Assembly: GCF_000372725.1 (NCBI RefSeq)
Contig: NW_005201287.1
Span: forward strand, 698,272-762,271
Direction of reading: 5' to 3'
Source of the DNA: Emiliania huxleyi CCMP1516
Lineage: Eukaryota > Haptophyta > Isochrysidales > Noelaerhabdaceae
Length of the DNA stretch: 64,000 bases
Shown piece by piece: positions 51,108 through 61,439 of this stretch. Below the pieces are notes generated by a model that saw only the letters and a list, made by a program, of their open reading frames with translations, made no database searches and was not told where the DNA came from. Positions within the stretch are counted from its first letter, which is position 1; every line of letters starts with the position of its first letter. The translations under genes were made by a program, and so were the position numbers.

Positions 51108-51559
51108 CCGTGGCGCGCAGCGCTGCGTTGCTTGGCCCGCGCTGCGCTGTTGCTGGATTCTGTTCGATTACACACAGTGTACAATAAAGGGGGCGCTGGC
51201 CCATGCCGAGCCGCTATTTTAAACAAAGTCGTATGCGATGGTGCGTTTCCGTTCGTATTTTGAGGAGATTACGTCTTGATATGTATCGAATTGATTTAAC
51301 CGCCCTGGTGGCCTTCTCACCGTCTCACTTGGGCCGCCGCTGCGCGCTGGCACAAAATAGTTCTCTAGTTGTGCTTGGTTTGCCGTTAGTGACTCTCCTG
51401 CCACCTGCGGCGCGAATAATTACAAAACGTACATGCTGGGGGCGACGGGGGTCGTCCCCGCCGCAAGGGGGCCCGCGACGCACCGGGCGGCACACGTTCC
51501 ACCCCGGCGTTGGGAACGCGCACTTTGCTGGCGCCGAGCACACGTAGCTCGCGCCTGCA
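51108..51559. other. Intergenic, convergent 3' ends
   Basis: The 3' flanks of the zinc-peptidase-like and SMCHD1-like genes, with AT-richer patches. Nothing else is seen. Confidence 0.5.
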
Positions 51560-54500
51560 TTAGTTGGGCGCCTGGGCGGTGCCTCCCGTCCTGCGCCTTT
51601 GGCGCGGACGCTCCTGGGCAGTTGCGGGGTCGAGGCCCGACGGCTCGCCGCCCGGAGCCTTCCGCTTGTTCTTTGCGCGCTTGAGCGCAGCAGTGGCCGC
51701 CCCAACGGCTTGCTCCTGCTCGAGCCTCGCCGCCTCTGCGTCGTCGTGCCCCTCTTGCTTCTCCTCGACCTCGCGCTGCAGCTCATCGACCCGTTCCTGG
51801 AAGGCCGTCACCAGCGTCGTCTCGTACACCACCGCGCCGGCCGCGGTGCCGCATAGGGCCTGCGCAGCCAGCGGATCGCTCGGCGGGCCCAGCATCACGC
51901 CGGCCGTGCGGGCGAGAGGCTGCACGCCGGAGGAGCGGATCGCATCGAAGGGCGCAGTCTCGCCGTGAGCGCCGAGGGCGACCACGTCGTGCAAGTGCGG
52001 ATTCTCGTCGGCGTACTCGATCATTCGGCTAGCGTCGCCGTCGACGACGACGGTGCGGCCGACGGCGCGCCACAGCGCGCGGCGCAGCGCTGCGCCCTGG
52101 TTCCCGTCAGGGAGGACCACGAGGTTGACGAGGTACGCGGCGCCGTACTCCTTCGCGCCGGGCGGCAGCACCTCGCCGTCGAACTCGAGAAGGCCCGTCG
52201 AGCCGTCAACGGACACCTTGTAGTTCTTCTCCTCGACGAAGTTGGCTGGCGTGCGGCGCGGGCGGACGCCATAGCCGCCGAGCAGCGGCATCATCGCGCC
52301 GAAGGCCACGTCCGGGTGCAGCGCGACGGCGTCGCCGCCGATGAGCGCGAGAAGCGCGGCAGCGACGCGAGCGTCGCGCGTGGTTGCGGCGGCGCAAAGT
52401 GACGCGCCCGCCACGACCGCCCGCTTCATCTTGTACGCGTCCGTCGTGTAGTCGAAGACGAGGTCGCCGCGCCGCTCGCGCGTCTCGCCGCCGTGGCGGG
52501 TCCGCGCCACCTTGAAGATGCCCCACTTGCCGGGCTCGAGCTCGATCGTGCGCAGCACTGCGCCGCCCTCGTCCTGGAACACGTGGCCGTCGACCTCAGA
52601 GCGCGTGTACCGCCGCACTCCCTCCTCGTCGTCAAGAAGGAGCTGCACCGTCGGCTCCTCCTCCGTGGCGCCGAGCAGCGTGCCGAGTTGCTGCGCGCCC
52701 TCGGAGATCTGTGCCTCGTCCGGCGGCTGCGTCTCGGCCAGCTTCGCCTGCGCCTCGTCGAAGCTCATCAAAACCTGCTGCTTCTTCCGCGCGTTCTCCT
52801 GCGCCTTGGTCTCGCGGAGCTCGCCTTGCGCGTCGGCGAGAGCACGCTTCGCGGCGTCGTGCCGCGTTGTCGCCTCGCCGCAGAGGCGCTTCTTCTCGTC
52901 GAGGTCGGCCTGGCGCTGTGCGATCTCCCTCCGCAGCCGCTCCGCGTCCGCCTTCTCCTCCGCCGGGTCGGTGTACGCGATAGGGACGGAGCCAGCCAGA
53001 CTGCCGTCCGCCTTGGTGAAGTCGAGCGAGTACTCGCCGCTCCGCCCGTAGTTGGACAGCCGCAGCGTCGAGAGCTTCAGCTTACCGCGCTTGACCTTCA
53101 GCGTACTGTTGGGCAGCGGCTGTTGGAGGACGGCGGTGGTCGACTCCGTGTCGGCGGGCGGCGTGGCGGGCGGCGTGAGCGTGACGGTCACATCGAACGT
53201 CTCGTCGATGACGTTGCCGTGCGCGTCCACGAGGCGGAGGTCGACGTCCGTGACAATAGTGTCGTCCTGCAGCGAGAGGACCTCATCGCCAACAAGCTGC
53301 AAGCCGAGCGGGGCAGCCGGGAGCACGGTGACATCGATCTCCGCGACCGTCTTGCTGCGGCCAGAGGCCTCGAGCGTCGCGCCCAGCTTCCGCTGCTCGT
53401 CGGCCGTCGCGTGCGCCGCCTTGAAGTTGTGGAGCGTGAGCTTGAGCTTTTGCGTGCCCGCCGTCGTGCTTGCGGGCAGGCCGCTGACGAGGAAGGCGGA
53501 GCGGCTGTCGCTGGGGAAGGTGTCGTGCCGCTTGTGGGACTCGCCCTGCCAGCTCACCTCGAGCTGGCACTGCTGCACGCGTCTGTGCTCCTCCCCGGTC
53601 TCGAGCAAGAGAGAGACGAGGAGCTCCGGAAGCATCTCGCCCGCGACGGCCTGGATCCGTCCCATGACCGGCAAGACATCTTCGTCAGACCGCCGGTACA
53701 GAGCAATCTGCGAAGGCAGCTCCGCCGGCAGGAGCTGCAGCTGCACCTCCTCCTCGAGCGTTGGCCCGCCGTCGGTCGGTGTCGCGCGGATCGCGACGGC
53801 GTGCGGCGTGCTCTGCGAGAGCACCCGCTTCGTGCACACGCACGCGCGGAGCGACGGGCTCGGCTGGCAGCGACGCGTGGCGGCCTTGACGTAGAGCTCG
53901 TCGGGCGCCGAGGCCTCGACTTGCCACGTGTACTGGCCCATCTCGAGCTTGTTGCCCGCGCTGTCGACCACGCTCGCATTGATCGTAAACTCCGAGCCGT
54001 TGCGCACCTCCTGCTCCGACACATGGATGCCCGCGGCAGCGCCGGCGCACAGCTGGAGCTGCTTGGCGTCGGCGGTCGAGAGGATGTTGTGCGCGACGGG
54101 CGGCAGGGTGAGGGTGATCGTCCCTACCTTGCCGATGACGCTGCAGGTCGAGCGCAGCCGCAGGCCATCCTGTTGCCATGTGTAATCCGGGGGCTCGATG
54201 TCGCTGCCGGCCACAGCCAGCTGAAGCGCACCGAGATCAATCTCGGGCACCGCGACCTCAGCGTCTCCCTCCGAGTATGCGACGAGCTTCAACTCGAACG
54301 ACTCGCCGCTGCCCACCGAGTCGGGGCAGACGAGCTCGACGCGCGCGGCCGGCGGCTGAACGATCGGCACGGCGAGGGCCTTGCTCACTCCCGCGCTCGA
54401 GAAGGTGACGGTCGCGTTGCCGACGGCCGGCGCGGAGCTCACCGCCGCCCAGCGCGCCTTGAGCTTGTGCTTGCCCTTCGAGTCCGTCACCACCTCCGAG

Positions 54501-57500
54501 TCCTTGAGCTGGAGGCTTCCCTCGGGCGCCACCGACAAGCGAACCGTCTCCTCCGTCGCCGGGTTGTCCCACGCGTCGAACGCACGCAGCTCGAGAGCCG
54601 GCAGCGGCTTGCCCGGCTCCAGCGGCGTCTGCTCGGCGTCGAGGTCGAGCCGTGCAACCGGCCCGCTCGAGACCTGCACGTGCATCTCGAGATCTTCAAG
54701 CTGCTGCTGCGGCTGCGACTGCGGCTGCTCGTAGCGGAAGACGAGCGTGGCAGGCCGGACGTTGCTGCGCGCCGAGGAGGAGAGGTTGAGCTTGCCGCGG
54801 AGCTGCAACTGGTCGAACGCCACGCGCCTCGGCTCGCGCCCGGCGCGCAGCGGGGTCTTGCGGTCCTTCGAGTGCAGCTCCAGCTCAGCGCCGCCGCCCA
54901 CCTTCAAGTGCACGCTGACGTGGCGCGGGTCGAGATCGAACCGTTGGTCGGTCGCGTCGAGGGCCTCGAGGCACAGCTGCGGCAGCGTGTCGCCCAGCCG
55001 CACATCGCTGTTCTCGTCGAGCGACCCATGGTGCAGGAAGAGCCGCTCCGGCCGCTCGGCCGGCAGCACGGTGACGTCGAACTTGAGCACGAGGTCGCGC
55101 TCGCCGTCGCGCGCGCCGCGAAAGGTGCAAGTGTTGCGGCCAGCCTTGAGAGAGGCGCCGCCGCGGTTGTGCGCGTGCGGGCACGCGAACCAGTACTCGC
55201 CGCCGGCATAAGGCTGCCTGACCTCAACAACCTTCTGCCCGTTCACCTCGAAGGTGAGCTTGCCTCGGTTTGGCAGGCCGCCCAGCATTGCCTCCTTGGG
55301 CTGCTGGCCATTGAAAACCTGCACAACGAAGTGGCCCGGGCCCCTGGCGCTGGCTGCGTCCTCAAACGCAATGGGCTTGCCGACGTCGATGACGGGGTGC
55401 GAGCTCGTGGAGACGGCGTCGCTCTTGACGCGCAGCTCGGACGGCAAGTGCTTCTTCGCCGCCGTGACGTGCCGCTTCCAATCCCCCTCCGCGACCTTCT
55501 TGCGAAGGCTCGTGAGGGGAAACGACTCGGGCCGCTCGGTCACGCGGGCGTGCGTCCACCGCCACAAGCGCACAAAGCCGCTCGTCGCCTGGCGGCAGGC
55601 CTCGTTCACGTCGGAGTCGCGCAGCGCGGAGGCGGGGTCGTACGAGCCGTCGAACTGGAAGTCGCACACCTCGGCGAACTCCTCCTGCTTTCTGACGGCG
55701 ATCTTGACGAGCAGGCGCTTCTTCGGGTCGAGGTCCTTGGCCTCGAGGCTCACCTTGTGGCGAACCGGCGCGACAAAGTTCTCGCCACCGATCCGCACGT
55801 GGTTCGTCGTCGCCTTGAAGGTGCCCCGCGCGGTGTCGACGTCGCAATCGGCTGCGCGGGGGGGGTCGGTGCTCTCGGCCACGAAGATGACGTCCTCGTC
55901 GACCTCCTTCCAGTCGTGCAGCCAGGCGCACATCTCTCTTGCGAGGGGCACCATCTCCTGCTTCTTCTTCTGCGCCGCGTCGAGCTGCTGCTGCTGCCGC
56001 ATGCTGGCGACCTCCCGGGGCGAGTTGCCTCCCCCAGGCCCGTAGCCTGGCGAGCCAAAGCCTGGGGACGAGAGAGGCGACGCGCGGGGCGAGCCGCGGC
56101 CGCGCTGCTTCTCTGCCCTCGAGTCCCACTTGCGGAAGAGGTTCTGCACGAGGCTGTCCACCGACGAATCGTGCAGCAGCGCGTTCTTGTTCGGATCGAC
56201 GGCGAAGTTGCCGTCGAGGTAGAGGGTCCCGGTGAAGCGCTGCCACACGGCCTCCGGCAGGTCCTTCAGGGGGCCGCGCCCGAGCAACTCCTTCGCGCCC
56301 GCGAGCTCGGTGAACTGGAACGACTTCGTGCGCTCCTCGGAGAGCAGCCGCCCGTTCCACCGAACCTCGAAGCAGCCGGGCTCGACGACCGGCGGCATGG
56401 AGGTGCTGCCGTTGGTCGACGGCCAGTACTCGAGGACGAGCCGCCACGAGCCCTGCATATCGCCCGTCTCGCAAGTGCCGTCGAAGACCTTGGTCATCGA
56501 CGGGCACGCGAGGTCGGCGGAGCGCGTCGCAGCGCCGTGGCCGCCTGCCGCCTGCGGGAACTTCTCCTCGAGGTGCTGGTAGCGGATCTGGCGCTGCTGA
56601 ATGAGCTGCGAGCAGCGCAGGTTGTCGACATCGCCGTGGCCAAAGATCTCGTCGTTGAGCGTGATGCGGTCCTCGCCGAGCTCGACGCTCATCCGAATCA
56701 GCTGCCGGGGAAAGCCCTCCATCTCCGGCAGAGCGCGCGCCGCAAGAGCGCGCGCCGCCGAGCTGGGGTCGGTCGTCACGAGGCACGGGAGGTACTTGTC
56801 GCACAGCTTGTCGGCGAGGCCGCCCGCCTCCTTCAACCCCGCCGCGAACTCGCGCAGGGTGTTCGCCTTGACGCCGCGCACCTCGAAGCACGTCGCCTTG
56901 TCGCCCCACCCCTCGCGGTCCATCAGCGCGCGCACCTGCGCGTCCGGCTGCCACGACGTGACGGGCTGCTTCCACTCGCCCTTGCGGTCGCCCTCCTCAG
57001 CCGCCTTCATCATCTGCGAGGGTGTGCGCGCAGTAAAGGGTAAAAGGGTGGATCGGGTAGAAAGGGGAGGGCGGTGGAGGTAAGGCTGCGGTGGGGAGAG
57101 AGGCGGTGGAAGGGGGTGGAAATTGGTGGGAGGGTGCTGGGGAGGGTGGCAGTGGAGAGGAGTGAGGAGGCGTGGCGCGGGCACGGCAGTGGTGGGGCGG
57201 CCACCTTCGCGATCGGCATCGTCAGCTTCGTCCCACTGCCACGGGGGCCGCCCTCCACCCTCGCCATTGAGAGCTCGCCGCCCTCTCCCAGCAGCGCCTT
57301 TCCGGCTCCCTTGGACCCGACGCCGAACCGCGAGTAGCGCACGGGGAAGAAGCCGGAGGCCGAGCCGCCGTGCTTCTGGTGGTCCGAGGTCCCAAGCTGC
57401 CCCCACATCACCAGCTCATCGTGCGTCAAGCTGCGCCCGTTGTCCACAACCCGCAGAATGTTGCGCTCGAGGTCGAGGAGCAGGACGACTTGAGGAATGT

Positions 57501-57918
57501 ACGATGAAGGGGTCCCGCTCGCGAGGAGGTACACCGACTCGAGCGCGTTGTCGATCAGCTCGTACACCGCCGTCTCCTGCGAGAAGATGCCCTCGGTAGT
57601 GATCAAGATCTTGGCCGACGGGAAGTTGAAGAGGACGTGCGGCTCCGACTGCTGCTGCGAGCCGGCGGAGGCCTCGCCACGGTGCCCCGCGCCGCCGCGG
57701 CGCCGCACCGCCTGGATGTGATTGCACATGGCGTGGAGCGTCAAGTCGTATGACTCCTCCCCCCCGAACAGCTCCAGTGCGATCTCGTGAGCGGGGACGC
57801 CGATCTTTTGCGACACCGTGCACAGGATGTCCTGGCCCGATTTAACGGTCACCTCAGTCGGCTCGTCCGCGTCGTAGAAGTGCACGTGCAGGCGGCGCGG
57901 CGCAGCCATCGGCGCCAT
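51560..57918 (-). CDS. SMCHD1-like protein: UBL, GHKL ATPase, Ig-like repeats, SMC hinge
   Basis: Two exons (57918-57205 and 57013-51560; intron 191 bp, GT-AG) give 2055 residues, close to the 2005 of human SMCHD1. The first 65 residues look ubiquitin-like (RRLHVHFYDADEPTEVTVKS). The GHKL ATPase has YELIDNALES (N-box Glu and Asn), VVDNGRSLTHDE (G1) and SRFGVGSKGAGKALLG (G2). A transducer-like region and about ten beta-rich Ig-like repeats follow (DLDAEQTPLEPGKPLPALEL and similar). A coiled coil (AERLRREIAQRQADLDEKKR) leads to a hinge domain: AAYLVNLVVLPDGNQGAALR, WRAVGRTVVVDGDASRMIEY, RTAGVMLGPPSDPLAAQALC, then a second coiled coil and a basic C-terminus. SMCHD1 is a non-canonical SMC protein in gene silencing and DNA repair; a chromatin role here is inference from the shared architecture. 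The retained N-box and G motifs suggest an active ATPase. Confidence 0.85.
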
Positions 57919-58212
57919 GGCGACGCGGCGACGGTCGAGGCGGCGGCACGCGCTGCACAGGGGTGCAACTCGTGATGAGCCTCCCGCAGCCCAATCCAGA
58001 GCTCCGAGTCTTGGACAGGACCACCGAGTTTAGAGAAATCGCGCGAAATAAACTTCTTGCAGGTCAAATCCTGGAGATGTCTGCTCTATTTATTTATTTA
58101 GGTCAAAAAATCGCCCTTCCAAAATCCTGCTCGTGCAGGTGGGGACCCTGTCCTCGCCCCATCCCTCGTTTGGCGTGTCTGTTTTCTTTCTTTCTTAAAA
58201 GATAAACGGCTG
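57919..58212. repeat. Intergenic with dispersed repeat and (TTTA)n
   Basis: 58087-58100 is a short (TTTA)n run. 58133-58176 is the inverted copy of 41293-41336 (CCAAACGAGGGATGGG, then CGAGGAC and GGTCCCCAC). Confidence 0.65.
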
Positions 58213-59453
58213 TCATATCGCCGTCCCGCGCAGCATCCCCGCGAGCTGCGCGTCCAGCCCTGCCGCCGTCAGCGGGTGCGTCACGAGGTGCGGGCCGAAG
58301 CCCGCCTCGTCGGCGCCAAAGACGACGCTCCCGTCGGCGCGCGCGCGGTACGAGGCCGCAATCTCGTGCAGCGGCGGCAGCGGCGTCGTCCGCACGGCGC
58401 CGCTCGGCGGCGGCGGCGGCTCGGCTGCGCCCCCGCTCTCGCGCCACGCCTCGTCGCAGAGTGCGGCTGCGCGGCGGGCGATGCCGAGCGCCCCGGTGAG
58501 GCCGGTGGAGCGGATGGCGCCCACGGTGACCCAGCTCGACCCCTCGGCGCGCCCGATCTGGTAGTCGGCGGAGAGGTCACAGCCCGGCCGGAGGCCAGAG
58601 TAGGATCCCGCCACGCCAGCCTCGCGGAGCTGCGGCACGGCGGCGCACGCCGCGTCGAGCAGCGCCGCGCGCACCTCCTGGCCGCGCCTCCTCCCGCGGC
58701 GGCATCTCCACCTCCCTCACGGGCTCCGCGGTCGGGCCGCACGCCACAACGCCGAGCGCCGACCGCCAGACGTACACGCCTAACCTCGCGTCACCTCGCG
58801 TCACCTCGCGTCATCTCGCGTCGTCGCGGTCTCGGAGCGCCAGGACGTGACGCGCCGCGCGAGACGTCGCCCGGCGGCTGACCGACGGGCGTGGCGCCGA
58901 CGAGCGCGCGGGCCGACCCGTCAAAGAGCAAAAAGTCGCCTCGCCGCGGCTTAATCGCGAAGGGCGGCCGCCGGTGCAGCGCCTCGAGCGCGTCGCCGAG
59001 CAGCCCGCCGCAAGCCACAACGACGGACGCCTCCACAACGCACAACCTCTGGCCCCTGCTCGGCCTCCGCCTCCGCCGGAGAGAGCCGTCTGGTCGGGAG
59101 GGAGGTGCCGGAGGATGAAGTCGAACTTGGCAGAGCAGGAGTAGTAGATGGCGGCCCACAGCGTGTGGGGGCTCGCAGCACGTAGCGAAGAGAACCGTCT
59201 TCTCGATGTAGCTCACGATACTGCTCACCTGGGCGCGGTGTAACCACGCACATCCACAAACCCTGCCTCCCCCATTGGGCAGCCCGCGACCATCACGCCT
59301 CGGTACGCGCGCGACCCACCATCCTCCTCCGGCACCAGCACCATGCCGACTGGCGCGCCCAACGCCTCCCGCCACGGGCAGTGCGAGAGGTTGTACTCGG
59401 GCGAGAAGCACTCGAGCGCTTTCGAGACCTCTGCATCTCGTTCTCGAGAGCTA
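58213..59453 (-). pseudogene. FAD-dependent oxidoreductase (DAO / glycerol-3-phosphate dehydrogenase type), decayed
   Basis: The C-terminal exon (58674-58213) is convincing: AGVAGSYSGLRPGCDLSADY and SSWVTVGAIRSTGLTGALGI are the closing FAD-binding strand and helix of the DAO family. Further upstream are VVVACGGLLGDALEALHRRP, FAIKPRRGDFLLFDGSARAL and VYVWRSALGVVACGPTAEP, typical of the middle of GlpA/L2HGDH-like enzymes. These pieces lie in different frames without a complete set of splice sites. The N-terminal dinucleotide-binding motif is not seen. The open frame at the 5' end (59453) is cut by a MITE. Family members oxidise 2-hydroxyacids or glycerol-3-phosphate; this copy is probably dead. 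Confidence 0.55.
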
Positions 59454-59823
59454 GAGCTGTCAAACGTTAACTTTGGGCCTAACAGTTGCACTATTGTTGG
59501 CTGAAATCCTCAACGTTGTTCAAGTGTTCTCCCCAGCCCAAGCTGTTACTGTTTGTTACTGTTGTTACTGTTGTTCAGTGGTCAGCAAGCAGAAAATGCC
59601 AAAAAACCCGGGTAAAACCCGAAAATACACCTGGGGTTTTCCAGGTATTTTCGGGTATTACCCGCACTGGACGCTGGAGATCGTCGTGGGTCACTGCCAG
59701 GCCTTCCTTATTGTTGTTCAGCTGGCCTAACGTTAGCTACTGTTGTTGGGGAGCCCCACTGTTGTTCTGTTGTTACTGTTAACACTAGCAACACTGTTCA
59801 GCTCTTAACGTTTGACAGCTCTA
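59452..59823. mobile_element. 368-bp MITE with 17-bp terminal inverted repeats and TA target duplication
   Basis: GAGCTGTCAAACGTTAA at 59454-59470 is the exact reverse complement of 59805-59821. TA dinucleotides flank both ends (59452-59453 and 59822-59823), as in Tc1/mariner-type insertions. The interior is AT-rich relative to its surroundings, holds TTGTTACTG repeats and an inner hairpin (around CCCGAAAATAC and GTATTTTCGGG), and codes for nothing. Confidence 0.85.
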
Positions 59824-59986
59824 TCGAGAGCGGGTTGAGCGACGCCTTTACCGCCTCGCCAAAGCGCATCCTTTTTTACACTACGCGCCCAGGTCATGCA
59901 AAATAAATCCGAGAAATATTCGGCGGTGTACAGCCGTTTTTGCTTGAGAGCCCGCCTTAGCAAAGCGGGAGCGAGGACGCCCTTCT

Positions 59987-61437
59987 ATGGCAACGATTTC
60001 AGGCGCATGTCCGGGGCCGGAGAGCGCGACAAGCGGGAGCGGAATGGCAAATCCGGCCTCACGCCCGACAAGACCAAGCGTCCCTCCGGCGGGGGAGCCC
60101 GGACCGGACCAGCCCCGCCGCTCGGGCCGGCTGGCGGCGGCCACGACGACGCCGAATCCGCCGCCGACAGGTTTGGCTAGCTGCCACACAGTAGCGCGGC
60201 GCGGCACACCCTGCCGATGGCGCGGGCCCGATGGGGAAGTGGGTGGAGATTGCGAAACGCGCAAAAGGGACACGCGACTCCTAGATCCTGGGCCGAGGTT
60301 TGATAAAGTGTCACTTTATCAAAGCCAGCCGCCCCTCCGACCCTCCCCCCCCCTGCCACAGGGGAGCAGACCTCGCGGCCGCCGGAGGGCGCGCACGCGC
60401 AAGCATCGAGCAGGGCCCCCCGGAGCCGCGGCCCGAGGTCCTGGACGCAGGGATTCGTTCCCCGAGACGCCTTCACTTCAGCGCCAGCCCACCAGTCGGA
60501 TGCCAACGTGGCGCGCATTCTGGCCGAGGCGAGCCGGCTGGGCTTCTTCCTCAAGCACCAGGACTCGTTCCGGGAGGAGATCGGGCTGCGGATGGCAGCG
60601 AGCCTGCGGACCCTGGGCGGCCAGTTCCTGTGGCAGACGGCGAGCTTCACTTTCCGCGACTGCCCGCGGGAGGTGCTCAAGGACTTGCCGCCTCCTCTCA
60701 AGGCGATCGACCAGCCGCTCCAGCTCCAGTTCAATGCAGACACCATGACGGACGCGGCGGAGCTCGCGCGCCCCTTCTTCGCGCTGGTGCCTTCGGTGTG
60801 CGGGTCGACGAAGCTGATCGTCAAGCCCTCCTCTCCCGCGGCGCAGCAGGCGGCGACGGTGACGGCGCTGACGCTGACATGGGAGAAGCCGAAGGCGCGG
60901 CACAGCCGGCCGACGCTCACGGTGGACATGCAGTTCGCGCTGTCGACGGAGCACGGGGAGATCCATCCGCCGAAGGACGCGGACCGGCGCGAGTTGGCGC
61001 TGGACCCGGCGACGGAGGCGACCTGGCGGCGCATGATCCTCTCCGACATCAAGGCGCACGCGGAGAAGGGGAGAGCCTTGGCTGCGGGCTACTGGCGCCA
61101 GATGGGCAACCACAAGATGGCCGCGCAGGTCGACAGCGGCGGGGACGCGAGGGGGGCGCCGCGGCCGGGCAAGCGCAAGGCCGAGAAGGCGCCGGCGGTC
61201 CCGCGGCGGAAACTCCTCTGGACCAAGGCGACCCTGTTCGAGGTGGAGGCGATCACGGAGGAGAGGGTGGAGGCGGGCGTGCGGCAGCTCAAGGTCCGGT
61301 GGAGCGGCTACCACCCTTCATGGGAGAAGTTCCGGCTCCCGGGGGACGGGGAGGCGGGCGACGCGGTCTCGACGTGGGAGCCGGCGAGCGGGCTGACCAA
61401 GACGGACGCGTACAAGGCGTGGGAGGAGCAGCAGTGA
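59987..61437 (+). CDS. Chromodomain protein, probably part of a mobile element
   Basis: Exons 59987-60170 and 60482-61437 (intron 311 bp, GT-AG, phase 1) give 379 residues. The N-terminus is basic and disordered with PRRSGRLAAA. A helical domain follows (VARILAEASRLGFFLKHQDS, FREEIGLRMAASLRTL). Near the C-terminus is a chromodomain: TLFEVEAITEERVEAGVRQL, KVRWSGYHPSWEKFR, STWEPASGL, with the aromatic cage positions F/Y, W and W. Chromodomains read methylated histone tails and target some transposons to chromatin. A second frame begins at the stop codon, and the CAGCA|GTGAGC there could be a splice donor that fuses the two. The intron holds a 25-bp palindrome (60299-60323). Confidence 0.65.
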
Positions 61438-61439
61438 GC

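Noticed and set aside
52493..57043. 1516-codon plus-strand frame
   Set aside because: Antisense shadow of the SMCHD1-like gene, made possible by GC-rich third positions.
58080..58185. Third SINE-like copy at the (TTTA)n run
   Set aside because: The body does not match 7577-7687, and the possible duplication AGGTCAAA is only 8 bases, so it is listed only as a dispersed repeat.
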